Of a DNA stretch of 12,177 bases, positions 1 through 6,184 are shown in pieces. This stretch comes from Solirubrobacteraceae bacterium (lineage in GTDB: Bacteria > Actinomycetota > Thermoleophilia > Solirubrobacterales > Solirubrobacteraceae): the NCBI GenBank assembly GCA_030038955.1, contig JASHQV010000291.1:1-12177 (forward strand), given 5' to 3'. The translations under genes and the position numbers were made by a program. The notes beneath the pieces were generated by a model. That model did not search any database, was not told the origin of the DNA, and worked only from the letters and a program-made list of their open reading frames with translations. Within the stretch, counting starts at the first letter, position 1. Each line of letters starts with the position of its first letter.

Positions 1-2
1 TG

Positions 3-191
3 GCGTGGGCGATCGGCATGAACGTCGGCAACGTCAGCTTCCGCCCGGGCAAGTCGATCGCCGCCGGCAAGCCGGTGGTGGAGGTCAAGCCGCACGACGG
101 CGGCTGGCAGATCCGGCTGTTCCACACGGCGCCGGACAACCTCGCACGCTGCAAGGATCTGCGCCGCGACACCGCCTTCGGCGGCCCGTAG
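3..191 (+). CDS. 3' end of an unrecognised protein gene (partial)
   Basis: The frame beginning at base 3 is open from the window edge to a TAG at 189-191. It encodes about 62 residues starting AWAIGMNVGNVSFRPGKS and ending RRDTAFGGP. I prefer this frame because nearly every codon ends in G or C and the product has a balanced composition, whereas the overlapping frame starting at base 5 gives an arginine/proline-rich shadow. The family is not recognised, and no catalytic motif, membrane segment or sorting signal is visible in this fragment. The start lies outside the window. The same frame continues in coding-like fashion past the TAG to TGA 318-320, so the annotated end may be a premature amber stop. 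The gene converges on the S9 peptidase gene. Confidence in a real coding end is good; nothing can be said about function. Confidence 0.65.
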   Translation, partial: AWAIGMNVGNVSFRPGKSIAAGKPVVEVKPHDGGWQIRLFHTAPDNLARCKDLRRDTAFGGP

Positions 192-250
192 GCGCCGAGC
201 TTCCCGCTCGTCGCCGAGCGGACCAGCGACGGGCCGCAGACGCCGATCTT

Positions 251-281
251 CCCGGTGGTGGTCCACCAGACCACCACCGGG
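251..281. terminator. Strong hairpin between convergent genes
   Basis: A perfect 12-bp inverted repeat, CCCGGTGGTGGT (251-262) and ACCACCACCGGG (270-281), surrounds a 7-base loop. It lies between the first plus-strand stop (191) and the end of the convergent minus-strand peptidase gene (304), where a bidirectional terminator would be expected. There is no T-run on either side, so it is not a classical intrinsic terminator. GC-rich actinobacteria often use hairpins without a U-tract. If the upstream gene really extends to 320, the hairpin is inside coding sequence. A second palindrome, CGCTCGCGAGCG (289-300), follows. Confidence 0.45.
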
Positions 282-303
282 ACCCGCACGCTCGCGAGCG
301 GGC

Positions 304-2304
304 TTACCGGATGTAAGTGAGGTTCTCGATCGCGAGCAGCTCGATCCGTTCGGAGTCGGGCAGCTCGAAGCCGAGCACCTGCGCGTAGAAGCTCAGCTCG
401 GCGTCGAGCGCGCGGCGAATCGTCTCGGCCCGGCGGAAGCCGTGCTGCTCGCCCTCGAACAGCAGCATCGCGACGGGGATGCCGCGGCGTCTGAGCGCCT
501 CGACGATCAGCTCCGCCTGGTTGGGCGGCACGATCTTGTCCTCCAGCCCCTGCAGCACGATCAGCGGTCGCGACAGCTGCTCCACGTGGTACAGCGGGGA
601 GCGCTCCCGGTACAGCTCGCGGGCGGCTGGATACGGTCCCAGCAGGCCGTCGAGGTAGCGGCTCTCGAACTTGTGCGTCTGCCCGGTAAACACCTCGAGG
701 TCGGCGAGCCCGAAGAAGTCGGCGCCAGCGGCAAACGGGGTGTCAGGCTGGACCATCGCCGCCAGCGTCGTGTAGCCGCCGGCAGAGCCGCCGCGGATGC
801 ACATCCGCGCCGGGTCGACCAGACCCTGGTCGGCCAGCCAGCGCGCGGCGGCGGCGGCATCCTCGACGTCGACCACGCCCCAGGCGCCGCGCAGCAGCTG
901 GCGGTAGGCGCGCCCGTAGCCGGTGGAGCCGCCGTAGTTGACGTCGACGACCGCGAACCCCCGGCTGGTCCAGTACTGGATGCCGAGCTGCAGATGGGCG
1001 CTCGCGGCGCCGGTCGGTCCGCCGTGGACCGCGACGAGCAGCGGCGGCAGCTCGTCCTCGGGGCCCGCGTAGCGCGGATTCACCGGCCGGTAGAACAGCG
1101 CTGCCGCCGTTCGACCCGAATTCGAGGGGAACGAGATCACCTCCGGGACCGAGAGGTAGCGCTCATCCACCTCGAGCTCGTCTAGCTCGCGCGCGCGGCG
1201 CAGCGACGCCACCTGCGGCGCCGTGCGGTCATCCGGCAGCGTCACCCGCACGACCGATAGCTCGGCGGTCGGGGTTCCGGCGACGAGCACGACCGAGTCA
1301 TCGGCGGCCGCGCGGACGGCGGAGACGGTCGTGTATGGGAGCTGCAGGTCGACCACGGTACCGTCGCGAAGTCGCAGCGCCAGCCCGTCGAGCCCATCCC
1401 GGGTGCGCGCGAACACGATCCGTCCGTCGCCGAGGAAGGCGTAGCGATACCGGCCGAGCAGCCACTGCGGCACGCCGATGTCGGCGTCGATCTCCACCAG
1501 CGGCTCGACCGCATTGATCGACGGCGTCCAGCGATACAGGTTCCACCAGCCGGTGCGGTCGCTGATGAACGTCAGCGAGCCATCGCTCTGCCAGCACGGC
1601 TCGAGCACCGACTGATCGTCTCCGCCGGCCACCAGCAGAGCGCTACCGGTGGTCAGATCGCGTACCTGCAGGCGCGTCTGGTCCCACGGCATGTTCGGGT
1701 GGTCCCACTCCAGCCAGCACAGCCAGCGTCCGTCGCTGCTCCAGCGCGGTGCCGCGTAGAAGTCGCTGCCGCTGACGATCACCTCCGGCGTCGACGGCCG
1801 CTGCGCCGCCAGCTGGACGATCTCGTTGCGCACGTCGAGCGGGCGGTCGCCGCGTGGGTGATGCTCGCGGACGCAGGCGATCCACTCGCCGTCGGGGGTC
1901 AGATCGCCGTCGGCGTAGCGGTCGCCGCGCTCGATCTCGGGCTCCGGGACGAGCGGCTCTGTGCGTCCGCTGTCGGGGTCGCGCCGGTACAGGCGCTGAT
2001 CGGACCAGTCGACGAACCAGACGACCCGGTCGCGCACCCACCAGGCGCCGCCGCCATACTCGTGCACGGCTGTCCTGGCGTTCTGGCCGGCTTCGAGCAG
2101 CTCGGCGGTGTCGCCATCGCTAGCGCGCCGAACGAGCTGGGTACGGCCGTCCTCGCTGGCCCTCCCCTCCGACCAGATCACGTCGCTGCCGTCGACGCGG
2201 ACGTCGGACAGCGTCACGCTCGAGGCGCTCACGCGCTCGGCGGTGAGCGGCGTGCTCCACGAGCCGTACGGTGCGGTCTCCGGCTGGGGTTGGTCGTTCG
2301 CCAT
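304..2304 (-). CDS. S9 family (prolyl oligopeptidase-type) serine peptidase
   Basis: A probably cytoplasmic peptidase of the dipeptidyl/acylaminoacyl-peptidase type, cleaving short peptides; no signal peptide is visible. The protein is about 666 residues from the ATG at 2304. The first ~380 residues have repeated Trp/Asp-rich strands (HEYGGGAWWV, LTPDGEWIACV, RWSSDGRWLCWLEW) typical of the beta-propeller that gates substrates. The C-terminal ~270 residues are the alpha/beta-hydrolase domain. The triad is readable: nucleophile Ser in GGSAGG (codon 784-786), Asp in GLEDKIVPP (codon 538-540) and His in EGEQHGF (codon 442-444), in the usual family order. Length fits the family. A TTG at 2316 would add four residues; the ATG is preferred, although no clear ribosome site precedes either. 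It is divergent from the acyltransferase gene across about 180 bp and convergent with the left-edge gene. The exact substrate cannot be told. Confidence 0.93.
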   Translation of the reverse strand: MANDQPQPETAPYGSWSTPLTAERVSASSVTLSDVRVDGSDVIWSEGRASEDGRTQLVRRASDGDTAELLEAGQNARTAVHEYGGGAWWVRDRVVWFVDWSDQRLYRRDPDSGRTEPLVPEPEIERGDRYADGDLTPDGEWIACVREHHPRGDRPLDVRNEIVQLAAQRPSTPEVIVSGSDFYAAPRWSSDGRWLCWLEWDHPNMPWDQTRLQVRDLTTGSALLVAGGDDQSVLEPCWQSDGSLTFISDRTGWWNLYRWTPSINAVEPLVEIDADIGVPQWLLGRYRYAFLGDGRIVFARTRDGLDGLALRLRDGTVVDLQLPYTTVSAVRAAADDSVVLVAGTPTAELSVVRVTLPDDRTAPQVASLRRARELDELEVDERYLSVPEVISFPSNSGRTAAALFYRPVNPRYAGPEDELPPLLVAVHGGPTGAASAHLQLGIQYWTSRGFAVVDVNYGGSTGYGRAYRQLLRGAWGVVDVEDAAAAARWLADQGLVDPARMCIRGGSAGGYTTLAAMVQPDTPFAAGADFFGLADLEVFTGQTHKFESRYLDGLLGPYPAARELYRERSPLYHVEQLSRPLIVLQGLEDKIVPPNQAELIVEALRRRGIPVAMLLFEGEQHGFRRAETIRRALDAELSFYAQVLGFELPDSERIELLAIENLTYIR

Positions 2305-2487
2305 CGCAGCGCCCAACGCTACTACGCGGCCGGGTCAGCCAGCTGACCGGACGTCTTCGGGCCGGTCGCACCACCGAGGCATAATTCCTTGCAAGCCAGG
2401 GCTTCCTGGGCGTGCACACTGGCCACGAGGTGGCGACGCAAAACGAGATCTGGGCACGGTGGGGAATGAGCCCCGCGGCGGGGAGCT
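2305..2487. promoter_or_regulatory. Divergent intergenic region with weak promoter candidate
   Basis: This 183-bp gap separates two divergently transcribed genes, so it must hold both promoters. The only conspicuous AT-rich site is around 2380-2388, with CATAAT at 2380-2385 readable as a -10 box for the plus-strand acyltransferase gene; no good -35 box is seen at the right distance. The same block reads AATTAT on the minus strand, a weak -10 candidate for the peptidase gene. No operator-like palindrome stands out. Assignment is tentative. Confidence 0.25.
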
Positions 2488-4497
2488 GTGCCGCGGCCGG
2501 CTGAGAGCGGCAAGCGCTACGTCCCGGGGCTCGACGGGATCCGGGCGCTCGCTGTCGTCTGCGTGATCGCCTACCACCTCGGCGTGCCGGCGGGTCAGGG
2601 CGGGATGCTCGGCGTCGGCGTGTTCTTCACGCTGTCGGGCTATCTGATCACGGATCTGCTCCTGGCCGCCTGGGACCGGAACATGTCGCTCGGGCTCGGT
2701 CAGTTCTGGCTGCGACGCGCCCGCCGGCTGCTGCCGGCGCTGTTCTCGATGCTGATCGTGGTCAGCGTCTGGGCGGCGCTGTTCGACGCCTCGCAGCTCG
2801 GTGGCGTCCGCCGGCAGGTGCTGGCGGCCGCCGTGTATCTCAGCAACTGGTCGACGATCGCGGCCCACGGCTCGTACTTCTCGCGGTTCGCCGCGCCGCT
2901 GCCGCTCGACCACCTGTGGTCGCTGGCGATCGAGGAGCAGTTCTACCTGATCTGGCCGTGGCTGCTGCTGGCCGGCATCTGGATCGCGCGCGGGCGCCGG
3001 CGGCTGATGCTGCTGACGCTGGCGCTGGCGGCGCTGTCGGTGCTGGCGATGGCGCTCGCCTATCACCCGGGCTACGACCCGACCCGCGCCTACGAGGGGA
3101 CCGACACGCGCGCGTTCGGGCTGCTGATCGGAGCGGCGCTGGCGATCGTGTGGCCGAGCGCGCGGCCGCGAACCGAGACGCGCGCGGCGGTCCGCAACGC
3201 GCTTGACGTCGCCGGCGTCGCCGGACTGGTGGCGATCGCGGTGCTGGTCTGGCGCACCAACCCGTTCTCGGCGTTCCTGTATCCGTGGGGCTTCCTGCTG
3301 CTGTCGTTCGCGACTGCCGCGATCGTCGCTGCGGTCGTCACCCCCGCCTGCAGGCTCGCCGGCCCACTGGGATCGCGTCCGTTGCGCTGGGTCGGGGTGC
3401 GCTCGTACGGGATCTATCTGTGGCAGTGGCCGATCATCGTGCTGGCGAATCCGTCGCAGGGCTCGATCGGCGTCGTGCGAGCGGTGCTGATGGTCGCCGC
3501 TACCGTCGTGATCGCGAGCCTGTCGTGGCGCTACCTCGAGGAGCCGATCCGGCAAGGCGCGCTAGGCCGGCTGTGGAAGCGGCTGAGCGCGGGTGATGTG
3601 CGGTCGGGCGCGGTCGGCGCGCGACCGGGCGCGGGCGACGTGCAGTCGAGCGCCAGCGGCCCGTCGTCGGCGCGGTCGCGGCCGCTGCTGATCACGTCGG
3701 GCACGGCGCTGGCGGTGCTGTGCGTGCCGGCGCTCGGTCTCGCCGGGCTGCTGCCGGTCGCCTCAGCCGGCGACCGCCAGACGGCGATCTCGCGTGCGGA
3801 GCTGGAGCACGCGCAGCTGCCGGTCGCGGCACCGCGGGCGAAGACGACAACGACGGCGACCGCGCCCGACGCGACAACGAGGACATCGTGCCGGTCGGTC
3901 GTGTACATCGGTGACTCGACCTCGGAAGGCGAGATCTCCAATGACTACATCCCGAACCGGCACCGGCGCCTGGCGGCGCAGCTCGCCGACGTCGGCGTTC
4001 GCCACGTCGTGCCGAAGATCTCGGGCGCCCGCTCGATCGTCGAGACCTACGAAGGACGCCCGGACGCCGCCAGCGTCGCCCGCAAGGAAGTGGCCGCCGG
4101 CTTCAGCGGCTGCTGGATTCTCGCGCTCGGCACCAACGACGCCGCCGACGTCGCAGTCGGCTCGAACGTCGGGCTCAGTCAGCGGATCGCACGGATGATG
4201 CGGATCATCGGCGTCCAGCCGGTCCTGTGGGTCGACGCGGTCACGCTCGTGCAGTCGGGCGCGTACGCGGAGTCTGGGATGCGGCGGTGGAACACCGACC
4301 TGGTCACCGCCTGCAGCCGCTACCCGAACATGCGCGTGTTCGACTGGGCCCACTACGCCAAGGCGCGCTGGTTCATCCCCGACGGGATCCACTACTACTC
4401 GCCGGGCTACGTCGCCCGCGCGCGCGACATCTCGCGCGGCCTGGCGCACGCGTTTCCCGCCGGTCGGCCGGCGAGCGTCGGCTGCGTCGTGCGATGA
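2488..4497 (+). CDS. Membrane acyltransferase-3 / SGNH fusion (OatA-like O-acyltransferase)
   Basis: Likely transfers acyl (usually acetyl) groups from the cytoplasmic side onto cell-envelope polysaccharide or peptidoglycan, with the SGNH domain completing transfer outside. The protein is 669 residues. Residues ~10-360 form the multi-span acyltransferase-3 domain: LDGIRALAV, proposed catalytic His30 in IAYHLG, the basic FWLRRARRLLPAL loop, and HLWSLAIEEQFYLIWP. A Gly/Ser/Arg-rich linker (~365-395) leads to another membrane helix (LAVLCVPALGLAGLLPV), then an extracytoplasmic SGNH domain: Ser477 in GDS, Gly513 in SGAR, Asn550 in GTND, and Asp632/His635 in DGIHY. All expected catalytic blocks are intact. 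Start: an in-frame TGA at 2467-2469 makes GTG 2488 the first usable start; the purine-rich GGGGAG at 2480-2485 is only 2 bases from it, so spacing is poor. The acceptor (peptidoglycan, teichoic-type polymer or other glycan) is unknown. It stands alone, divergent from the peptidase. Confidence 0.9.
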   Translation: MPRPAESGKRYVPGLDGIRALAVVCVIAYHLGVPAGQGGMLGVGVFFTLSGYLITDLLLAAWDRNMSLGLGQFWLRRARRLLPALFSMLIVVSVWAALFDASQLGGVRRQVLAAAVYLSNWSTIAAHGSYFSRFAAPLPLDHLWSLAIEEQFYLIWPWLLLAGIWIARGRRRLMLLTLALAALSVLAMALAYHPGYDPTRAYEGTDTRAFGLLIGAALAIVWPSARPRTETRAAVRNALDVAGVAGLVAIAVLVWRTNPFSAFLYPWGFLLLSFATAAIVAAVVTPACRLAGPLGSRPLRWVGVRSYGIYLWQWPIIVLANPSQGSIGVVRAVLMVAATVVIASLSWRYLEEPIRQGALGRLWKRLSAGDVRSGAVGARPGAGDVQSSASGPSSARSRPLLITSGTALAVLCVPALGLAGLLPVASAGDRQTAISRAELEHAQLPVAAPRAKTTTTATAPDATTRTSCRSVVYIGDSTSEGEISNDYIPNRHRRLAAQLADVGVRHVVPKISGARSIVETYEGRPDAASVARKEVAAGFSGCWILALGTNDAADVAVGSNVGLSQRIARMMRIIGVQPVLWVDAVTLVQSGAYAESGMRRWNTDLVTACSRYPNMRVFDWAHYAKARWFIPDGIHYYSPGYVARARDISRGLAHAFPAGRPASVGCVVR

Positions 4498-4511
4498 CCC
4501 GAGCGCCCGCA

Positions 4512-4528
4512 GCCGGAGCCACTCCGGC
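4512..4528 (+). terminator. Hairpin just after the acyltransferase gene
   Basis: GCCGGAG (4512-4518) and CTCCGGC (4522-4528) form a perfect 7-bp stem with a 3-base CCA loop, 14 bases after the acyltransferase stop. Position and strength suit a transcription terminator, but no T-run follows, so this is inferred from position only. Confidence 0.4.
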
Positions 4529-4564
4529 CCAGGATCGAACCACTCCCGCCCGAAGTACCTTCTG

Positions 4565-4596
4565 TTGGTGCGTGCGCGGGTTGGTGCGTGCGCGGG
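4565..4596 (+). repeat. 16-bp perfect tandem duplication
   Basis: TTGGTGCGTGCGCGGG occurs twice back to back (4565-4580 and 4581-4596). The second copy forms the 5' arm of the hairpin element that follows, so the first copy is an extra, unpaired (or alternative) 5' arm. This looks like a recent slippage duplication inside the hairpin element. Confidence 0.85.
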
Positions 4597-4650
4597 TCGA
4601 AAACCGACGGATAGTCTGGCGAATCTCGACCCGCGCACGCGATCGTCCGG
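4583..4650 (+). repeat. Hairpin element, copy A (upstream of FTR1 gene)
   Basis: This 68-bp element aligns without gaps to 6078-6145 with about 50 identical positions. Bases 4585-4600 pair with 4626-4641 to give a 16-bp stem (one terminal G-U pair). An inner GAC/GTC mini-stem (4606-4608 with 4614-4616) closes a 5-base loop. It lies in the 344-bp non-coding stretch between the acyltransferase and iron-permease genes, downstream of the former and in its transcriptional direction. It could be a terminator, a dispersed palindromic repeat, or a structured RNA. No such family is recognised by name. Confidence 0.75.
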
Positions 4651-4663
4651 TGCCCCGGCGGCT

Positions 4664-4767
4664 CGCCGGGCGGCGGCGTCGGACGCGGAGTTAGGGCGGC
4701 AGCGTGCGACGCGGCGTTAGGGCGGCAGCGTCGGACGCGCAGTTAGGGCGGCTTCATTAGGGCGCCC
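4664..4767 (+). repeat. 26-bp tandem repeats carrying TTAGGG boxes
   Basis: Units begin at 4664 (degenerate), 4690, 4716 and 4742, exactly 26 bp apart. The core GTTAGGGCGGC is identical in the last three, and GTTAGGGCGGCAGCG is shared by the units at 4690 and 4716. The last unit changes after GTTAGGGCGGC and runs into the palindrome at 4757-4770. The array ends at the probable promoter of the iron-permease gene, which suggests regulator half-sites rather than inert repeats. Spacing of 26 bp is about 2.5 helical turns, so neighbouring boxes would face opposite sides of the helix. Just upstream, CCCGGCG/CGCCGGG (4654-4670) forms a small hairpin that overlaps the first unit. Confidence 0.8.
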
Positions 4768-4770
4768 TAA
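4757..4770. promoter_or_regulatory. Perfect palindromic operator candidate, possible DtxR/IdeR-type metal box
   Basis: TTAGGGCGCCCTAA is a perfect 14-bp palindrome, 72 bp before the ATG of the iron permease gene. Half-sites of the TTAGG...CCTAA type are known for DtxR/IdeR-family iron repressors (19-bp boxes with a longer spacer). Here the spacer is shorter, so regulator identity is inferred from the half-site and the iron-transport gene it precedes. An AT-rich stretch follows directly, with TATTGT (4773-4778) or TGATAT (4777-4782) as -10 candidates. The palindrome would then sit in or next to the -35/-10 spacer, a position suited to repression. Confidence 0.5.
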
Positions 4771-4800
4771 CTATTGTGATATGGTGCCGGTCCTCTGATC

Positions 4801-4820
4801 ACCGACCGTTGCGGTCGGAG
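4801..4820 (+). other. Small leader hairpin before the iron permease start
   Basis: CCGACC (4802-4807) and GGTCGG (4813-4818) form a perfect 6-bp stem with a 5-base loop, between the putative promoter and the ATG at 4842. It would lie in the 5' leader. It is too small to name as a riboswitch; it may only shape leader folding. Confidence 0.3.
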
Positions 4821-4841
4821 TTCACCGCTCGAAGCTCGCAG

Positions 4842-5981
4842 ATGGATCAGCAGCCAACAGCCGCCAGCGATCGCTCAGCCGGAGCGCGCACGCCCGCCGG
4901 ACCAGACGCGCCCGTTGGATCGCGCAAGCGCGCGGGCGAGCAGGCCAGCCTTTACGTGTGGACGGCGCTGGTGCTGGCGGCTGCGGTCACGATCGTGGTG
5001 ATCAGCTGGCACGCGAAGGGCGGCACCACCGACCCGACGGCGCTGCCAGCGGGTCACCGGCTCGGCCGCACGACCGTGGTGATCAACAGCGCGATCCTGG
5101 TGATGCGCGAGGGGCTCGAGACGATCCTCGTGCTGGCGGCGGTGATGGCCAGCTTCCTCGGTGGCAACCGCGTCTATCGCCGTCCCGTGGCCGCCGGCGG
5201 CGGGCTCGGGCTGCTGGCCGGGATCGGCACCTGGTTCCTCGTCGTGTGGTTCATCGGGGAGCTCGGCGGTGGTGGCCTCAACGCCCAGGCGGCGACCGGC
5301 ATCCCGTCGCTGATCGTGCTGCTGATCGTGATGAACTGGTTCTTCCACAAGGTCTACTGGACCGGCTGGATCGCCAGCCACCACCGGCGCCGCCGCAACC
5401 TGCTGAGCGCCGACGCCGAGACCAACAAGCGGCGGATGCTGATGGGTCTGGCACTGCTCGGCTTCACCTCGGTCTACCGCGAGTGCTTCGAGCTCGTGAT
5501 CTTCCTGCAGAACCTCCGCGAGGTATATGGCGCCAGCGTCGTGCTAGAGGGCGTCGTCATCGGATGCCTGTTCACCGGTGCCGCAGGCGTGTTTACGTTC
5601 GCGCTGCACCAGCGCCTCCCATACCGGAAGCTGCTGATCATCACCGGCGTGATGCTGCTGAGCGTGCTGCTGGTGTCGGTCGGCGAGGAGGTCAACGAGA
5701 TGCAGCTGGCCGGCTGGATCGGCTGGGGCACGATCAGCTGGCTGCACCTCCCCGGCTGGATGGGCACCTGGTTCTCACTGTTCAACAACTGGCCCACGTT
5801 CCTGGGACAGTTCATCGCGCTCCTGATCGTGATCGGGTCCTACCTGCTCGCTCAGTACCTGCGCGTCTGGCGACCCCGCCGTCAGGGCCGGCAGGCCGCC
5901 CGCCTCGCCGACCAGATCCCCGATCGTCCCGCCGACATCGCCGTGGCGGTGCCGCTCGCCCGCGAGATCGCGGCGACGTAG
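4842..5981 (+). CDS. FTR1/EfeU-family iron permease
   Basis: A membrane permease of the FTR1 superfamily, expected to move iron across the cytoplasmic membrane. The protein is 379 residues from ATG 4842. It has the two diagnostic R-E-x-x-E motifs in membrane helices: R89-E-G-L-E93 and R213-E-C-F-E217, plus a later acidic GEEVNEMQ segment. About eight membrane helices can be drawn: one N-terminal (~38-58) before the usual FTR1 core, then helices around 77-103, 115-135, 145-165, 192-217, 227-250, 257-280 and 312-335. Thus it is longer than E. coli EfeU (about 276 residues), with a hydrophilic Pro/Ala-rich N-terminus and a basic C-tail. An upstream in-frame GTG (4776) would overlap the promoter, so ATG 4842 is preferred, although its ribosome site is weak. 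No EfeO- or EfeB-like partner is adjacent. The upstream TTAGGG array and palindrome suggest metal-dependent control. Confidence 0.9.
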   Translation: MDQQPTAASDRSAGARTPAGPDAPVGSRKRAGEQASLYVWTALVLAAAVTIVVISWHAKGGTTDPTALPAGHRLGRTTVVINSAILVMREGLETILVLAAVMASFLGGNRVYRRPVAAGGGLGLLAGIGTWFLVVWFIGELGGGGLNAQAATGIPSLIVLLIVMNWFFHKVYWTGWIASHHRRRRNLLSADAETNKRRMLMGLALLGFTSVYRECFELVIFLQNLREVYGASVVLEGVVIGCLFTGAAGVFTFALHQRLPYRKLLIITGVMLLSVLLVSVGEEVNEMQLAGWIGWGTISWLHLPGWMGTWFSLFNNWPTFLGQFIALLIVIGSYLLAQYLRVWRPRRQGRQAARLADQIPDRPADIAVAVPLAREIAAT

Positions 5982-6029
5982 CGGTATCGCGCAACCCGGC
6001 ACGGTCGTCCAAAGGCGAGCGTGACGAGA

Positions 6030-6054
6030 TCCCGCTACGAAGGCGCTAGCGGGA
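6030..6054 (+). terminator. Hairpin downstream of the iron permease gene
   Basis: TCCCGCTA (6030-6037) and TAGCGGGA (6047-6054) form a perfect 8-bp stem with a 9-base loop, about 50 bases after the FTR1 stop. The flank is A/G-rich (GCGAAAGCGAAAG) rather than T-rich on this strand. A terminator role is inferred from position; the larger hairpin element copy B follows within 25 bases. Confidence 0.4.
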
Positions 6055-6077
6055 GCGAAAGCGAAAGCCCCTATTCC

Positions 6078-6145
6078 GGTGCGTTTGCGGGTCGAATATC
6101 GACAGACAGTCCAACGAATTTCGACCCGCGGGCGTGATCACCGGG
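6078..6145 (+). repeat. Hairpin element, copy B (downstream of FTR1 gene)
   Basis: This is the second copy of the 68-bp element at 4583-4650, in the same orientation and the same length, with no gaps in the alignment. The stem is 6080-6095 with 6121-6136; all 16 positions pair if G-U pairs are allowed. The inner GAC/GTC mini-stem and 5-base loop are kept (6101-6103 with 6109-6111). It sits between the iron permease end and the convergent lipoprotein end (6185), where a bidirectional terminator would also make sense. Confidence 0.75.
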
Positions 6146-6184
6146 TCGACTGCATCGTCGCCGCGCCCGTAGCGGGATCTCCCT

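Noticed and set aside
442..1185. Plus-strand open frame opposite the S9 peptidase
   Set aside because: Its composition is that of a shadow frame, and the minus strand carries an intact catalytic triad.
2335..3555. Long minus-strand open frame (about 406 codons) opposite the acyltransferase
   Set aside because: It gives an Arg/Gln/His/Asp-rich product typical of antisense shadows in GC-rich DNA, and the plus strand encodes a clear enzyme with all motifs.
4776..4841. Longer N-terminus for the iron permease from GTG 4776
   Set aside because: It would start inside the -10 region and next to the palindromic operator; ATG 4842 is more sensible.
4583..6145. Composite transposon bounded by the twin hairpins
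   Set aside because: There is no transposase gene or visible target-site duplication, and the copies are direct rather than inverted. The repeats themselves are kept as a finding, but the transposon reading is not supported.
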